A stretch of DNA of 64,000 bases, taken from Moraxella boevrei DSM 14165 (GTDB lineage Bacteria > Pseudomonadota > Gammaproteobacteria > Pseudomonadales > Moraxellaceae). Numbering within the stretch: position 1 is the stretch's first letter; the number at the start of each line of letters is the position of its first letter. Shown piece after piece: positions 48,055-58,908 of the stretch. The stretch is from contig NZ_KB903793.1 of assembly GCF_000379845.1 (NCBI RefSeq), positions 41,404 to 105,403 on the forward strand, in the 5' to 3' direction. The notes beneath the pieces were generated by a model that was given only the letters and a program-made list of their open reading frames with translations, searched no databases and was not told where the DNA came from. The position numbers and the translations under genes are program-made.

Positions 48055-49155
48055 ATGTCTGATAATTGGCCACCTGACCCAAACAAACCGACTAGTTCAT
48101 CCCAACAACCACCACAAAACCCTGATTTTAACCAACCGCAAAGCCAAAATTCAAGCCAAATCCCACCGCAATATGCTGGCAAAGAATGGCAGTTGCTAGA
48201 AAAAACCTTGATGGCGAGTATTGAAGAGCAACGCCGTGCCAGACGTTGGAGCGTGTTTTTTAAGCTGTTAACGTTTGGCTATATTATTTTGGTCGGTGCG
48301 ATGATGGCTCGTGGTTGTAGCCCAACTGCAGGGGTGGGCAAAGCGGGTGCGAGTTTGGCACAAGCTGAACCACACTTAGCGGTGGTAGATGTGAAAGGGG
48401 CGATTGCGTCAGGTAACGAAGCCAATAGCCGTGATATTAATGAAGCGTTGAGTGATGCCTTTGAAAATGAAAATGCCAAAGCAGTTGCGGTGCGGATTAA
48501 TTCCCCCGGTGGTTCGCCTGTGCAATCTGATGAAATTTTTCAAACCATGAACGAACTTCGCAAAGAAAATCCTGACAAAAAACTGTATGCGGTGATTGAA
48601 GATATTGGGGCATCAGGGGCGTATTATATCGCAGTCGGTGCCGATGAAATTTGGGTCAATCCGTCAAGCCTTGTTGGTTCAATCGGCGTGATTATGCCAA
48701 ATTATGATTTGCAAAAACTTATGGAAAAAGTCGGCGTATCCGACCGCACCATGCACTCAGGCGAATACAAAGATATCATGAGCATGACTCGAGCCACCAC
48801 CGAATTTGAACAAGCCCACGTTCAAAGTGTGCTTGACAATACCCACAAACACTTTATTGATGCGGTCAAACAAGGAAGGGGCAATCGCCTAAAAGACCCT
48901 GAAGGCAACAAATTATTTAGCGGATTGTTTTGGAGTGGCGAACAGGCGGTACAACTTGGACTGGCTGATAAAACAGGCAGTTTAAGTAAACTTGAAAAAG
49001 AGTTAAAATTAGATAAAGCGGTACTGTATAATCCAAAAGATCCAATGCAAGAAATCTTTGGTAAATTTGCCATGCAACTGGGTAACGGCATGGGCGAAAG
49101 TTTTGCCAATCAAGTGGGGGTAAAACTGCAAAACGACAGTAAACAGCTACAATAA
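48055..49155 (+). CDS. sppA: S49 family signal peptide peptidase
   Basis: 366 residues: a proline- and glutamine-rich cytoplasmic N terminus, one helix at about 68-86, and a single S49 domain of the short SppA type. RINSPGGSPVQSDEI, the catalytic serine in IGASGAYYIAVGADEIW and the general-base lysine in GEYKDIMS are in order. It degrades cleaved signal peptides in the inner membrane. Start after AGGAAAATTGT. Confidence 0.93.
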   Translation: MSDNWPPDPNKPTSSSQQPPQNPDFNQPQSQNSSQIPPQYAGKEWQLLEKTLMASIEEQRRARRWSVFFKLLTFGYIILVGAMMARGCSPTAGVGKAGASLAQAEPHLAVVDVKGAIASGNEANSRDINEALSDAFENENAKAVAVRINSPGGSPVQSDEIFQTMNELRKENPDKKLYAVIEDIGASGAYYIAVGADEIWVNPSSLVGSIGVIMPNYDLQKLMEKVGVSDRTMHSGEYKDIMSMTRATTEFEQAHVQSVLDNTHKHFIDAVKQGRGNRLKDPEGNKLFSGLFWSGEQAVQLGLADKTGSLSKLEKELKLDKAVLYNPKDPMQEIFGKFAMQLGNGMGESFANQVGVKLQNDSKQLQ

Positions 49156-49181
49156 GGTTGCTATAAAAATATGTTAATTTT

Positions 49182-49913
49182 ATGTTAAACAATCCACGTT
49201 TGTCCGAATCTTTTCCGATTTTTGGATTATTTAGCACGATTACCTTGTCGGTGGTCCTGCTGTTGTTGTTTTTGGCAAGTCAGCTTGTCGGCGTGCTATT
49301 ATTTGCCCCTGTCGTGTTTGGCGGACAAAAAATGGACATTGCTGAGACGATTTTACAAGGCAGTCAAAATGGCACGTTAATCAGCCTGTCGGTGTTGTTT
49401 ACTTTGGTGGTGGTGTGCGGTTTTATTGCGTTAGTGATTTGGCAAAAAAAAGCCAACATCGTGGATTATTTGGCATTAAAAGCGTTTAAATTTCGCCATT
49501 TTTGTCAAGGTTTGGTTGCTTTGTTACTGTTCAATGTTGTCATTCATCTGCTGACCACATGGCTTGGACGTGAGCCAATGGCATTTATGGACGAATTGGC
49601 GTTTAGTGCTAAACCTTTGTGGTTATTGATGCTTGGCATGGTGGTGATTGCACCGATTTATGAAGAAGTGATGTTTCGTGGCTTTATGTGGACGGGATTG
49701 GCACACAGTCGGCTTGGGGTGATTGGGGCGAGCGTGCTGACGGGTATTGTGTTTGCATTGATACACTTTCAGTATGGCTGGGTGGAACTGCTGGCAATTT
49801 TTATGTTGGCGTTGCTGTTTAGCTATGCACGTTTTGTGTCAAAATCGTTGTTGTTGCCAATCGCATTACATATTGTCAATAATGGATTGGCAATGGCGAT
49901 ATATTTGTTATAA
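49182..49913 (+). CDS. CPBP family intramembrane glutamic protease
   Basis: 243 residues with about seven helices. The CPBP (CAAX protease/bacteriocin-processing) motifs are EEVMFRGF near residue 162, VFALIHFQYG near residue 187 and the final LPIALHIVNN. Roles in the family range from prenyl-protein processing to bacteriocin self-immunity. It starts 26 bases after sppA and almost touches the convergent dusA. Confidence 0.88.
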   Translation: MLNNPRLSESFPIFGLFSTITLSVVLLLLFLASQLVGVLLFAPVVFGGQKMDIAETILQGSQNGTLISLSVLFTLVVVCGFIALVIWQKKANIVDYLALKAFKFRHFCQGLVALLLFNVVIHLLTTWLGREPMAFMDELAFSAKPLWLLMLGMVVIAPIYEEVMFRGFMWTGLAHSRLGVIGASVLTGIVFALIHFQYGWVELLAIFMLALLFSYARFVSKSLLLPIALHIVNNGLAMAIYLL

Positions 49914-49915
49914 AA

Positions 49916-50887
49916 TTATAACCCATTGATTGTTAAAACATTTTCACCTGCTTGAGCAATTTGACTAACCGTAAGCGACTTTTTACCACTTAACTCTTGT
50001 CGCCATTTCCGACTGCCGTTTAATCCTTGAAATAAGCCTAAATAATGACGGACAATCGCAGTTAAAGGTGTGCCGTTTTTTTCACAGGTTTGTAAAAATT
50101 GGATTAATTTTTCAAAAATTTCACGATGGGTTGGAGTTTTTTCACCCCAAAGTTCATTTAATTGCCCCAACAACATCGGATTGTGGTAAATTTCACGCCC
50201 AATCATCACGCCATCAACGTGGTTTAAATGACTTTGAACGTCATCAAGCGTTTTGATACCACCGTTAATTTCAATAAAAAGGTGCGGAAATTCCTGTTTT
50301 AAACGATACACATCGTCATAACGCAGTGGTGGAATTTCACGGTTTTCTTTCGGGGACAAGCCATTTAACCACGCAATGCGAGCATGAACGATAAAATGAC
50401 GACAGCCTACGTTTGCCACTTCAGCAACAAAATCCCGCATAAACGCATAACTGTCAAAATTATCAATGCCAATGCGGTGCTTTACCGTAATCGGAATATT
50501 GGTAGTATCTTGCATGGCTTTTACACAGTCGGCAACAAGATTTGGCTCTGCCATCAGGCACGCCCCAATTTTATAATGTTGCACACGGTCAGACGGACAG
50601 CCCACGTTGAGATTAATCTCATCATAACCATATTGTTCGCCAATTTTGGCACATTTTGCCAAATCAGGCGGATTTGAACCGCCTAATTGCAACACAACAG
50701 GGTGCTGATTGTTATAAAAACTCAATAAATGTTCAGTATCGCCTTGTAAAATCGCCGATGTGCTAATCATTTCGGTATATAAAAAAATGTATGGATTAAA
50801 CCATCTTGCAAAGGTTAGATAATGCTTTGTCGTCCAATCAATCATCGGTGCGGTGCTGATGCGTTTGTTTTGCATAAAGTCATTCAT
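49916..50887 (-). CDS. dusA: tRNA-dihydrouridine synthase A
   Basis: FMN enzyme that reduces uridine 20/20a in tRNA. 323 residues show STAPMIDWTTKHYLTFARW, NLNVGCPSDRVQ with the catalytic cysteine, ITVKHRIGIDN and the DusA-specific HARIAWLNGLSPKENREIPPL (quoted as landmark, about 185-204). The start ATG shares a base with the potD stop (TAATG), so it is co-translated with the polyamine transporter. Confidence 0.94.
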   Translation of the reverse strand: MNDFMQNKRISTAPMIDWTTKHYLTFARWFNPYIFLYTEMISTSAILQGDTEHLLSFYNNQHPVVLQLGGSNPPDLAKCAKIGEQYGYDEINLNVGCPSDRVQHYKIGACLMAEPNLVADCVKAMQDTTNIPITVKHRIGIDNFDSYAFMRDFVAEVANVGCRHFIVHARIAWLNGLSPKENREIPPLRYDDVYRLKQEFPHLFIEINGGIKTLDDVQSHLNHVDGVMIGREIYHNPMLLGQLNELWGEKTPTHREIFEKLIQFLQTCEKNGTPLTAIVRHYLGLFQGLNGSRKWRQELSGKKSLTVSQIAQAGENVLTINGL

Positions 50888-52023
50888 TACATATTCACTT
50901 TTAATTTGTCCCAATATTGTTGATATAATGCCATGGTTGTATCACCAACATCTTCACGGAATAACGCATTTTTTAATAGCTCATCAGACGGATAAATAAT
51001 CGGATTATTGGCGATTTCCTTTGGCATCAGGGCTTTTGCAGTAGTATTTGGCGAGCCGTAGCCGATTTCTTGACTGATGATTGCCGAGTTTTCAGGACGC
51101 AACAAAAAATCAATAAACACATGGGCATTGGCACGGTTTTTCGCATTTTTTGGGATTGCCATGTTATCCATCCACATAATCGCCCCTTCGCTCGGATAGA
51201 AAAAGTCCAACTCAGGCATACCTTGGTCTTGAGCCATAATCACTTCGCCATTCCACGCCAAGCCCAAGTAAGTTTCACCTTCAATAAATGGCATTCGCGG
51301 GGCATCTGAGTTAAACGTTCGTACATTTGGCATCAGCGTGGTAAGTTTTTGGTAGGCTTGGCGGATTTCATCAGGGTTGCGAGTGCTACCTTTAAAGCCA
51401 AGCGTTAACAAACTAAGGGTAAACACATCTCGTAAATCATTCATTAACATCACTCGCCCTTGGTATTCAGGACGCCACAAGTCATTCCAAGATGTCAAAT
51501 TTTGTTTTTCAATACGTTTGGTATTTACCGCAATACCTGACGAACCCCACAGATAAGGCATGCTAAATTGGTTATTTGGGTCAAAGGACGCATTGATAAA
51601 AGTTTTGCCAAGATGTTTAAAATTACTTAACAATGTGTGGTCCAATGCTTCAAGCATATTTTCCTGTCGCATTTTGTCCACAAAGTCTGTACCAGGGAAA
51701 ATCACGTCATAGTCACCACTGCCGTTCATGAGTTTGAGTTTGGCATACATCGCTTCGTTAGAGTCAAAGGTGCTGTAAATGACGTCAATGCCTGTTTCGG
51801 CGGTAAATTTTTTTAGCACATCATCTGAGATATATTCCGTCCAGTTATACACATTGACAACATTTTTACCAGAAGTTTTGGATTGTGCAGTGGTTTCGCT
51901 ATTGTCATGACTATTGTCAAGGTTGGCATTTTGTTGACAAGCGGTTAAACCTGTCAATCCTATAATGCTTAACCCTGTCCATGCCAAAAATTTTCGCCGA
52001 GAAATCCGATGTTGTATCATCAT
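50887..52023 (-). CDS. potD: Spermidine/putrescine-binding protein
   Basis: The periplasmic ligand-binding part of the PotABCD importer, 378 residues. The signal region has both a twin-arginine start (SRRKFLAW) and a lipobox LTAC, so it may be a lipoprotein. VVNVYNWTEYISDDVLKKF, YDVIFPGTDFVDKM and MPYLWGSSGIAVN are typical PotD/PotF segments. Specificity between putrescine and spermidine is not certain. Confidence 0.93.
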   Translation of the reverse strand: MMIQHRISRRKFLAWTGLSIIGLTGLTACQQNANLDNSHDNSETTAQSKTSGKNVVNVYNWTEYISDDVLKKFTAETGIDVIYSTFDSNEAMYAKLKLMNGSGDYDVIFPGTDFVDKMRQENMLEALDHTLLSNFKHLGKTFINASFDPNNQFSMPYLWGSSGIAVNTKRIEKQNLTSWNDLWRPEYQGRVMLMNDLRDVFTLSLLTLGFKGSTRNPDEIRQAYQKLTTLMPNVRTFNSDAPRMPFIEGETYLGLAWNGEVIMAQDQGMPELDFFYPSEGAIMWMDNMAIPKNAKNRANAHVFIDFLLRPENSAIISQEIGYGSPNTTAKALMPKEIANNPIIYPSDELLKNALFREDVGDTTMALYQQYWDKLKVNM

Positions 52024-52067
52024 GTTTTTATTACCCTGTGGTTATTGCGATTGATGATTAAAAATGA

Positions 52068-52844
52068 TTAACGTTTTTTTAACAATAGTAATTGAGAAAT
52101 TAACAAGCCAAGCAATGAAATAACCAACAAAATTGTACCAATGGCATTGACTTCAGGCTTAACACCGACCCTGACCATGGAGTAGATTTGTAATGGTAAA
52201 ATTTCAAATTCAGGTCCAGTAACAAAGGTTGACACCACTACATCATCTAGCGACAAGGTGAATGCTAACACCCAACCTGCCAACACCGCAGGCAAAATTA
52301 TCGGAACTAACACCGTGCGTATCATGGTAAATTCGCTCGCCCCCAAATCCCGAGACGCTTCCAAGATGGATTTATCAAGGCTTGACAAGCGAGATGATAC
52401 AGTAATCACCACAAAAGGCAAACAAAAGGTAATATGAGCAATCAACAAAGTTATAAAGCCAAGCTGAAAACCAAGCAACAAAAATAACGCCAATAACGAA
52501 ATTGCTAACACAATTTCAGGCGACATCATCAGCACAAACAATAAACTTTGTAAAACAGATTTTCCTTTAAAATCATAACGTTGAAAGGATAAAGCCGTCA
52601 AACCGCCAATTGCGGTGGTAATGGTCGCTGACACAAATGCCAATAATAACGAATGCCAAGCGGACTTCACCAAGGCAGGATTATTTAATAACTCTTGATA
52701 CCATGTTAAGCTAAAACCACCCCAATAATAGCCGATTTTGGACGCATTAAACGAAAAAACCACCATCACCAAAATCGGTGCAAACAAAACCAAATAAATC
52801 AGCGTCAAATACAGCCGTGAAAACCATTTAAAAGTCTTTGTCAT
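52068..52844 (-). CDS. potC: Spermidine/putrescine ABC transporter permease PotC
   Basis: 258 residues, six helices, with the cytoplasmic EAA loop LEASRDLGASEFTMIRTVLVPIILP that docks on PotA. VMVVFSFNASKIGYYWGGFSL at the N terminus and SLDDVVVSTFVTGP near residue 200 identify PotC. It starts 12 bases after potB. Confidence 0.95.
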   Translation of the reverse strand: MTKTFKWFSRLYLTLIYLVLFAPILVMVVFSFNASKIGYYWGGFSLTWYQELLNNPALVKSAWHSLLLAFVSATITTAIGGLTALSFQRYDFKGKSVLQSLLFVLMMSPEIVLAISLLALFLLLGFQLGFITLLIAHITFCLPFVVITVSSRLSSLDKSILEASRDLGASEFTMIRTVLVPIILPAVLAGWVLAFTLSLDDVVVSTFVTGPEFEILPLQIYSMVRVGVKPEVNAIGTILLVISLLGLLISQLLLLKKR

Positions 52845-52856
52845 CGTGTTGCTTCC

Positions 52857-53747
52857 TTATGCCACTTCGTTATAATCGGTTTTGCCGATGCGTTGACTGC
52901 TAGCACGATATGCGACGATAAGCACCGCCATGGCTAGGGTTAACAGCACGCTTGCCCCCGCCCCAAACGACCAATCTCTGGCATCCAAAAACTGCGATTT
53001 GATAATATTTCCCACGAGCAGATTGCGAGAACCACCCATAATATCCGCCACATAAAACATCCCCATGGCAGGCAACAAAACGAGCAATACCCCAGAAATA
53101 ATCCCTGGTGTGGTCAATGGCAAAATAATATGCCAAAACCGCTGATATTTGTTCGCCCCCAAATCTTTAGCAGCCAACACATAATCATGGCGTAAATCCA
53201 CAAACACCGCATACAACGGCAACACCATAAACGGAAATAACAAATACACCAAACCAAAAATCACCGCTTTTTGAGTGTAAAGGATCTGTAATGGTTCATT
53301 AATCAAACCAATACTAATTAAAGCAGAACTTAACAATCCATTGGCAGAAATAATCAGTTTCACCGCATATAACCTTACCAACGAATTTGTCCAAAACGGA
53401 ATAACCAGTAATAACATTAATAGCGATTGCCATTTTTGATTGGCACGACTGACGAGCCATGCAAACGGATAACCGAGCAATAAACAAATCAAGGTCGTAA
53501 TACCTGCCATGCTTAGCGAGCTTAAAAACACTTTTAAATAAAGTGGGTCAATTAAGCGTAAATAATTGCCAAGTGTGAGTGGCAAAGCAACAAATTTGTC
53601 TTCATCACGGCTCAAAAAACTTGCCACAATCACAATCAAATTGGGAATTAACGCAAAAATTATCAGCCATGCCCAAATGATAAACAAGGTAGCACGGCGA
53701 AAAATAGGGCGTTCTTTATGAGCGGTCGGCGTGAGTTTAGTGTTCAT
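52857..53747 (-). CDS. potB: Spermidine/putrescine ABC transporter permease PotB
   Basis: 296 residues, six helices, EAA loop [21 protein letters not shown]. The frame extends to 53774, but ATG 53747 fits the operon: it overlaps the potA stop by 11 bases. Confidence 0.94.
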   Translation of the reverse strand: MNTKLTPTAHKERPIFRRATLFIIWAWLIIFALIPNLIVIVASFLSRDEDKFVALPLTLGNYLRLIDPLYLKVFLSSLSMAGITTLICLLLGYPFAWLVSRANQKWQSLLMLLLVIPFWTNSLVRLYAVKLIISANGLLSSALISIGLINEPLQILYTQKAVIFGLVYLLFPFMVLPLYAVFVDLRHDYVLAAKDLGANKYQRFWHIILPLTTPGIISGVLLVLLPAMGMFYVADIMGGSRNLLVGNIIKSQFLDARDWSFGAGASVLLTLAMAVLIVAYRASSQRIGKTDYNEVA

Positions 53748-54900
53748 CAGGCAAAATCCACTCCCAACCGTCAACCCACGTTACCCGTACTTCTTGTCCA
53801 ACTTTATAGTTAAAATTGGGGTCGTCTTCGTTAAAATATTCCGACGCCTTGATACGGTTACCATTTTTGAGTTCAATTACCGAATCTAAGGTACTACCTT
53901 TGTAGGCACTGTCAATGACATGACCGACCAAGCCGTCATGATTTTCATTAGTATAGTACACACGGATATCTTCAGGACGCAGTAATAAATTCACCGTATC
54001 GCCAATTTTTACGTCAAATTTTGGCTTTGGCAAAGTACGAATAGGGTGATAGCCGTCTTGTTGTTCGGTAACTTCTACTTTAATTTGGTTGTCAAACACG
54101 TCTAATACACGGGCTTTAAACAGATTGGTTTCGCCGATAAAACTGGCGGTAAACAGGTTAGCAGGGCTTTCATAAATGTCGATTGGCGTGTCGATTTGTT
54201 GAAAATAACCATCTTTCATCACCGCAATGCGGTCGGACATCGACAAGGCTTCTTCTTGGTCGTGGGTAACGAACACAAAGGTAATCCCAAGCTCACGTTG
54301 CAAGCGTTTCAGCTCCGACTGCATTTGTACTCGCATTTTGGCATCAAGGGCGGATAACGGCTCATCTAATAGTAACATTTTTGGACGGTTAACCACTGCA
54401 CGAGCAATCGCAATGCGTTGTTGTTGACCGCCTGATAGGTCTTGTGGACGGCGGTTAATGGTATGTTCCAATTGCACCATTGCCAATGCTTCACGCACTC
54501 GCACGTCAATTTCGGCTTTTGCTACTTTTTTGAGTTTTAACCCATAAGCGATATTATCGTACACATTCATGTGTGGAAATAACGCATATTGTTGAAAAAC
54601 CGTATTAATTGGACGTTTTTCCGCAGGCAAATTGGCAATATCCACGCCTTCAAGCTCAATCATGCCACTATCAGGCATTTCAAAACCACCGAGCAAGCGT
54701 AACAACGTGGTTTTACCACAGCCAGATGGTCCAAGCAACGTCAAAAACTCACCATCAGCGATATCCAAATTAATATCGTGTAAAATGGGATTATCTCCAT
54801 AAGATTTTTTGAGATGACGAATGCGAACAAGTGGGGATTTGCTACTAGAAAGCGTAGCGGACAAGCCAGTAAACGGTGGCTCTGGAGCAATCTCTGACAT
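53737..54900 (-). CDS. potA: Spermidine/putrescine ABC transporter ATPase PotA
   Basis: 387 residues. Walker [14 protein letters not shown], the ABC signature [14 protein letters not shown], Walker [13 protein letters not shown] and the switch histidine in [11 protein letters not shown]-terminal TOBE domain follows ([11 protein letters not shown]). The frame is open from 54978; ATG 54900 directly after AAAGGAG is the start. First gene of potABCD-dusA. Confidence 0.96.
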   Translation of the reverse strand: MSEIAPEPPFTGLSATLSSSKSPLVRIRHLKKSYGDNPILHDINLDIADGEFLTLLGPSGCGKTTLLRLLGGFEMPDSGMIELEGVDIANLPAEKRPINTVFQQYALFPHMNVYDNIAYGLKLKKVAKAEIDVRVREALAMVQLEHTINRRPQDLSGGQQQRIAIARAVVNRPKMLLLDEPLSALDAKMRVQMQSELKRLQRELGITFVFVTHDQEEALSMSDRIAVMKDGYFQQIDTPIDIYESPANLFTASFIGETNLFKARVLDVFDNQIKVEVTEQQDGYHPIRTLPKPKFDVKIGDTVNLLLRPEDIRVYYTNENHDGLVGHVIDSAYKGSTLDSVIELKNGNRIKASEYFNEDDPNFNYKVGQEVRVTWVDGWEWILPDEH

Positions 54901-55115
54901 AAAAACTCCTTTTGAGAAAACGGAGTGGAAAGATACTATTTTGATAAACAAAATAACCGATTTTTTCTGTGATTTCACCGTTTGGGTTGGTCTAAAAAAG
55001 TGGCGGTTATTATAGGGTGATTAACAAAAGATTACAATCAAAAAAACATACTTTGCCAAAAAATCTAAAAATGAAGTTTTTAAAAAATTGTAACACTCAG
55101 CCTTGCCAAATTTTG

Positions 55116-55122
55116 TTATAAT
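55116..55122 (+). promoter_or_regulatory. -10 element of gorA
   Basis: TGT-TATAAT (55115-55122 region) forms an extended -10 box about 47 bases before the gorA ATG. The -35 is weak. Confidence 0.4.
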
Positions 55123-55168
55123 ACAACCAATTTATCACCAACCTGTTTATTTGCAACAAGGAAATCTT

Positions 55169-56533
55169 ATGACAAATTCAACCCAACATTTTGACTATAT
55201 CGCCATTGGCGGTGGTTCTGGAGGTATTGCGTCCGCCAATCGTGCCGCCCAGCACGGCAAAAAAGTCGCCATTATTGAAGCACGCCATATCGGTGGCACT
55301 TGTGTCAATGTCGGCTGTGTACCCAAAAAAATAATGTGGTATGGGGCAAACATAGCAACCGCCATTGACAAATACGCCCCTGATTATGGCTTTGAATTTA
55401 AAGACAAGCAGTTTGACTTTGCCACTTTGGTAAAAAGCCGTGAAAATTACATCAGCCATATTCACGGTTTTTATCACAAAAATTTTGACAAAAATGGCGT
55501 AACGGTCATTGACGGCTTTGCCAAATTCATTGACAAAAACACCGTAGAAGTCAGCAAAGACGGACAAAGCACCACCTACACCGCCGACCACATCGTCATC
55601 GCCACAGGTGGTCGCCCGAGCCGCCCAAACATTGACGGCAATGAGCTTGGCATTGATTCGGACGGTTTTTTTGAATTGACAAGCCTGCCCCAATCGGTGG
55701 TTATTGTCGGAACAGGTTATATTGGCGTGGAGTTGGCAGGGGTGCTAAACGCCCTTGGCAGTCAGGTTACTTTGGTGGGGCGTGGCAAGGGGCTACTCAA
55801 AGGTTTTGATAACGACATCACCGAAAAACTTAGCCAAATTATGCAAAAAGACGGCATTGACATCATCACAGGCGAACCGACAAGCGTCAAAAAAGATGGC
55901 AAATTGCACATTGCCCTAAAAGACGGCAACACCTTGCAAACCGATTGCTTGATTTGGGCAACTGGGCGTGTGCCTGCCACCGACAACATTGGGCTTGACA
56001 AGGCAGGCGTGGCGGTAAATGACAAAGGCTACATCAAGGTGGACAAATTTTCCAACACCAGTGTGGACGGCATTTATGCGGTGGGCGATATCATAGAAAA
56101 TGGCGTACCACTCACCCCTGTGGCGGTGGCAAGCGGTCGCAGACTCTCCGAACGATTGTTTAACAACAAACCAAACGAGCATTTGGATTACAACCTAATC
56201 CCCACTGTGATTTTTAGCCATCCGCCCATTGGCACGGTGGGTCTGTCCGAAGAAGATGCCAAAGCCCAATATGGCGATGATGTCAAAGTGTATCAGTCTA
56301 GCTTTACGCCAATGTATTCTGCCGTTACAAGCCACCGTGAGCCGTGCTTGATGAAACTGATTTGCGTGGGCGATGAGCAAAAAGTGGTGGGGCTACACGG
56401 CGTGGGCTTTGGCGTTGATGAGATGATTCAAGGCTTTGCGGTGGCGATTAAAATGGGGGCAACCAAGCGTGATTTTGACGACACCGTTGCCATTCACCCA
56501 ACAGGATCAGAAGAGTTTGTAACCATGCGTTGA
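55169..56533 (+). CDS. gorA: Glutathione-disulfide reductase
   Basis: 454 residues. FAD motif [17 protein letters not shown] at 11-27, redox cysteines C45 and C50 in [17 protein letters not shown]-binding [19 protein letters not shown] site YAVGDI and the C-terminal [12 protein letters not shown] with the catalytic histidine. It keeps glutathione reduced. The start is ATG 55169 after AAGGAAA; an upstream frame to 55103 lies in the promoter. Divergent from potA. Confidence 0.94.
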   Translation: MTNSTQHFDYIAIGGGSGGIASANRAAQHGKKVAIIEARHIGGTCVNVGCVPKKIMWYGANIATAIDKYAPDYGFEFKDKQFDFATLVKSRENYISHIHGFYHKNFDKNGVTVIDGFAKFIDKNTVEVSKDGQSTTYTADHIVIATGGRPSRPNIDGNELGIDSDGFFELTSLPQSVVIVGTGYIGVELAGVLNALGSQVTLVGRGKGLLKGFDNDITEKLSQIMQKDGIDIITGEPTSVKKDGKLHIALKDGNTLQTDCLIWATGRVPATDNIGLDKAGVAVNDKGYIKVDKFSNTSVDGIYAVGDIIENGVPLTPVAVASGRRLSERLFNNKPNEHLDYNLIPTVIFSHPPIGTVGLSEEDAKAQYGDDVKVYQSSFTPMYSAVTSHREPCLMKLICVGDEQKVVGLHGVGFGVDEMIQGFAVAIKMGATKRDFDDTVAIHPTGSEEFVTMR

Positions 56534-56559
56534 TTAAGGATAATTAATTGTAATTTAAC

Positions 56560-56588
56560 AAAACATCGTCAATTTTGGCGATGTTTTT
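56560..56588 (+). terminator. Terminator of gorA
   Basis: AAAACATCG pairs with CGATGTTTT around a 10-base loop and continues into T residues. Confidence 0.75.
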
Positions 56589-56637
56589 ACAAGGACAACT
56601 ACCGATTGATTTGTAACTATTTTTAAGGAAAATTACC

Positions 56638-57267
56638 ATGCAGGCCACCGTCCACACCGCAGAACAAGCCCTACAAATGCTCAAAGATGGCAATGCCCGC
56701 TTTGTAAAAAGCCTAAAAAACCCCGATGCCACGCTTTTAGCGAGCAACGCCTTGACTGATGTGCATGACCCGTATGCCATTATTTTGGGCTGTTCAGACG
56801 CCCGTGTCCCTGCCGAAATCGTCTTTGACCAAAGTCTTGGTGACCTATTTGTTATCCGTGTGGCGGGCAACGTTGTCGCACCATCGCAAATCGGCTCAGT
56901 AGAGTTTGCCACCGAAAAATTTGGTACAAAACTCGTCGTGGTGCTTGGGCATTCACATTGTGGAGCGGTAACCGCTTGCGTGGAAACGTTAATTAATCCT
57001 GAACAATATTTTTCGCCAAACTTACAATCTATCGTGGATAGAATTCGCCCAAGCGTCTATAACCTGCATGAACTCTACACCGCAGGTGGGCAATCGGTGG
57101 ATGCTGATGAATTGGTCGCTCGGGGCATCAAAGCCAACGTGCGAATGTCGGTTAGTCAGCTCAAACACGGTTCTCGTGCGTTAGAAGATTTGGTGGAAGC
57201 AGGTCAACTGATGATTATTGGTGCTGTGTATGATTTACAAACAGGGAAAGTAGAGTTTTTAAAATAA
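56638..57267 (+). CDS. can: Beta-carbonic anhydrase
   Basis: 209 residues. Zinc ligands C52, H105 and C108 are in GCSDARVPAE and GHSHCGAV, with the D54-R56 dyad. LFVIRVAGNVVAPSQIGSVEF is also typical. The enzyme interconverts CO2 and bicarbonate. Start after AAGGAAAATTACC. Confidence 0.95.
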   Translation: MQATVHTAEQALQMLKDGNARFVKSLKNPDATLLASNALTDVHDPYAIILGCSDARVPAEIVFDQSLGDLFVIRVAGNVVAPSQIGSVEFATEKFGTKLVVVLGHSHCGAVTACVETLINPEQYFSPNLQSIVDRIRPSVYNLHELYTAGGQSVDADELVARGIKANVRMSVSQLKHGSRALEDLVEAGQLMIIGAVYDLQTGKVEFLK

Positions 57268-57451
57268 GCATTAAAGATAACAAAAATTTACAGTTTGCTA
57301 GTGTTATTGTAATGCTAAACTGGTTAGAATATCAACGTAATTATTAATTTTAACTAAATGATAATAAGGCAAGGTTTTTATGTAACTGTTGCCTTTGAGA
57401 AATAAATCGATAAGTTTTTTAATAAATTTTTAAATAAGGTAGTATAACGAC

Positions 57452-57967
57452 ATGACAAATTCAACTGCAACACCAAGCCCTAGCCAAACACAATGCTACA
57501 CCTTTAATCACACCATGCTTCGTGTTAAAGACCCAAAACAATCATTAAATTTTTATCAAAACGTGCTTGGTATGACCTTATTGCACAAAAAATCCTATCC
57601 TGATGCCGAGTTTGATTTATACTTTTTGGCAAAACTTACCGATAGCGAAATCGCCGATCTACCTGCAGAAAACACTGCAGAACGTGCAGAATTTACCTTT
57701 AGCCAGCGTGGCATTTTGGAATTAACCCACAACTATGGTACCGAAAACAATGCAGATTTTTCTTACCATGATGGCAACAGCGAGCCACGGGGATTTGGAC
57801 ATATTTGTTTTGCTGTACCTGACTTGGCAAAGGCAGTGGCGTGGTTTGATGAAAATAATGTCGTGTTCCAAAAACGTCCAGAAGATGGTTCAATGAAAAA
57901 CATCGCCTTTATTAAAGATCCAGACGGCTATTGGATTGAGATTGTGCAAGCTAACACCATGAGTTAA
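57452..57967 (+). CDS. gloA: Lactoylglutathione lyase (glyoxalase I)
   Basis: 171 residues. Metal ligands are visible as H20 (FNHTMLRV), the glutamate in GILELTHN, the histidine in GFGHICFAV and the glutamate in GYWIEIVQ. The extra loop around LTDSEIADLPAENTAERAE is typical of the longer, zinc-type enzymes. With GorA it forms the glutathione-dependent methylglyoxal defence. The 184-base gap before it holds no gene. Confidence 0.95.
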   Translation: MTNSTATPSPSQTQCYTFNHTMLRVKDPKQSLNFYQNVLGMTLLHKKSYPDAEFDLYFLAKLTDSEIADLPAENTAERAEFTFSQRGILELTHNYGTENNADFSYHDGNSEPRGFGHICFAVPDLAKAVAWFDENNVVFQKRPEDGSMKNIAFIKDPDGYWIEIVQANTMS

Positions 57968-58000
57968 CTATTAGCTGTGTAACTCTAAATTCTACAAGAT

Positions 58001-58035
58001 TATCGGTTGGGCTGGCGTGTGTAACCCAACCGATA
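58001..58035. terminator. Hairpin between convergent gloA and yaaA
   Basis: TATCGGTTGGG pairs perfectly with CCCAACCGATA around a 13-base loop. No T-run follows directly, so termination strength is uncertain. Confidence 0.6.
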
Positions 58036-58063
58036 GCCAAATTATCAATAATATGGACAAAGT

Positions 58064-58858
58064 TTAATCGTTATCTCTTCTAAACAATAATTGCTTATCA
58101 TCAGAAAGATTTTCCACAAAATAATAACCGTCCAAATCAAAATTTTTCAATTCATCAACGGTTGTCAACTGATTTTCACAGGCATAGCGTACCATCAACC
58201 CACGGGCTTTTTTGGCATAAAAACTCACCACTTTGTACGCCCCATTTTTACCATCTTCAAAGCGTGGTGTCACAATATCAGCGTGAATAGCGGTGTTATT
58301 GACCGCTTTAAAATATTCGTTAGATGCCAAATTTACCAATACCTTATCGCCATTTTCCGCCATTCGTTGATTAATCAGTTCGCTAATCGTGTCGCCCCAA
58401 AACTGATATAAATCTTTGCCCTGTGGATTGGTGAGTTTTGTTCCCATTTCTAGACGGTAGGGTAACATTAAATCTAACGGTTTTAGTAAACCGTATAATC
58501 CTGATAAAATACCAAGCTGTTGATTTAAATATAAAATTTGTGCTTGGCTTAATTGATAAGCATTCAAGCTTGTATAAACATCTCCGTCAAATAAATAAAT
58601 TGCAGGTTTCGCTCCTTGACTTTGTTGAAATGGCCTAGTTTCGTCCCATTGCCAATTATCATTACGCTGTTTGTTTAGTTCGGCTAAATGATGAGAAATG
58701 CCCATTAACTGCATTAAATCAGTCGGCTCAAGTGGTTTTAGCACTGACATCAATTCGCATGCCAATGGCATTAACGCAGGTTGACTATAGTCACTAAATT
58801 CAAGCGGTGGCGTGTCGGTTTCATTTAAATTTTTTGCGGGAGATAATAAAAAATACAT
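58064..58858 (-). CDS. yaaA: Peroxide stress protein YaaA
   Basis: 264 residues with the family N terminus MYFLLSPAKNLNETD, LMGISHHLAELNKQR, LSGLYGLLKPLDLMLPYRLEMGT (landmark, residues about 117-138) and VSFYAKKARGLMVRY near the end. YaaA lowers free iron during peroxide stress. Lies 50 bases upstream of nothing else on its strand; alr ends just before its start. Confidence 0.94.
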   Translation of the reverse strand: MYFLLSPAKNLNETDTPPLEFSDYSQPALMPLACELMSVLKPLEPTDLMQLMGISHHLAELNKQRNDNWQWDETRPFQQSQGAKPAIYLFDGDVYTSLNAYQLSQAQILYLNQQLGILSGLYGLLKPLDLMLPYRLEMGTKLTNPQGKDLYQFWGDTISELINQRMAENGDKVLVNLASNEYFKAVNNTAIHADIVTPRFEDGKNGAYKVVSFYAKKARGLMVRYACENQLTTVDELKNFDLDGYYFVENLSDDKQLLFRRDND

Positions 58859-58908
58859 AATAACACCTTGTAAAATTATGGATTAGTTTTCATAGTTCAT
58901 TAAATCAA

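Noticed and set aside
47981..48199. 72-residue frame before and into sppA
   Set aside because: It overlaps the sppA start in another frame and shows no motif.
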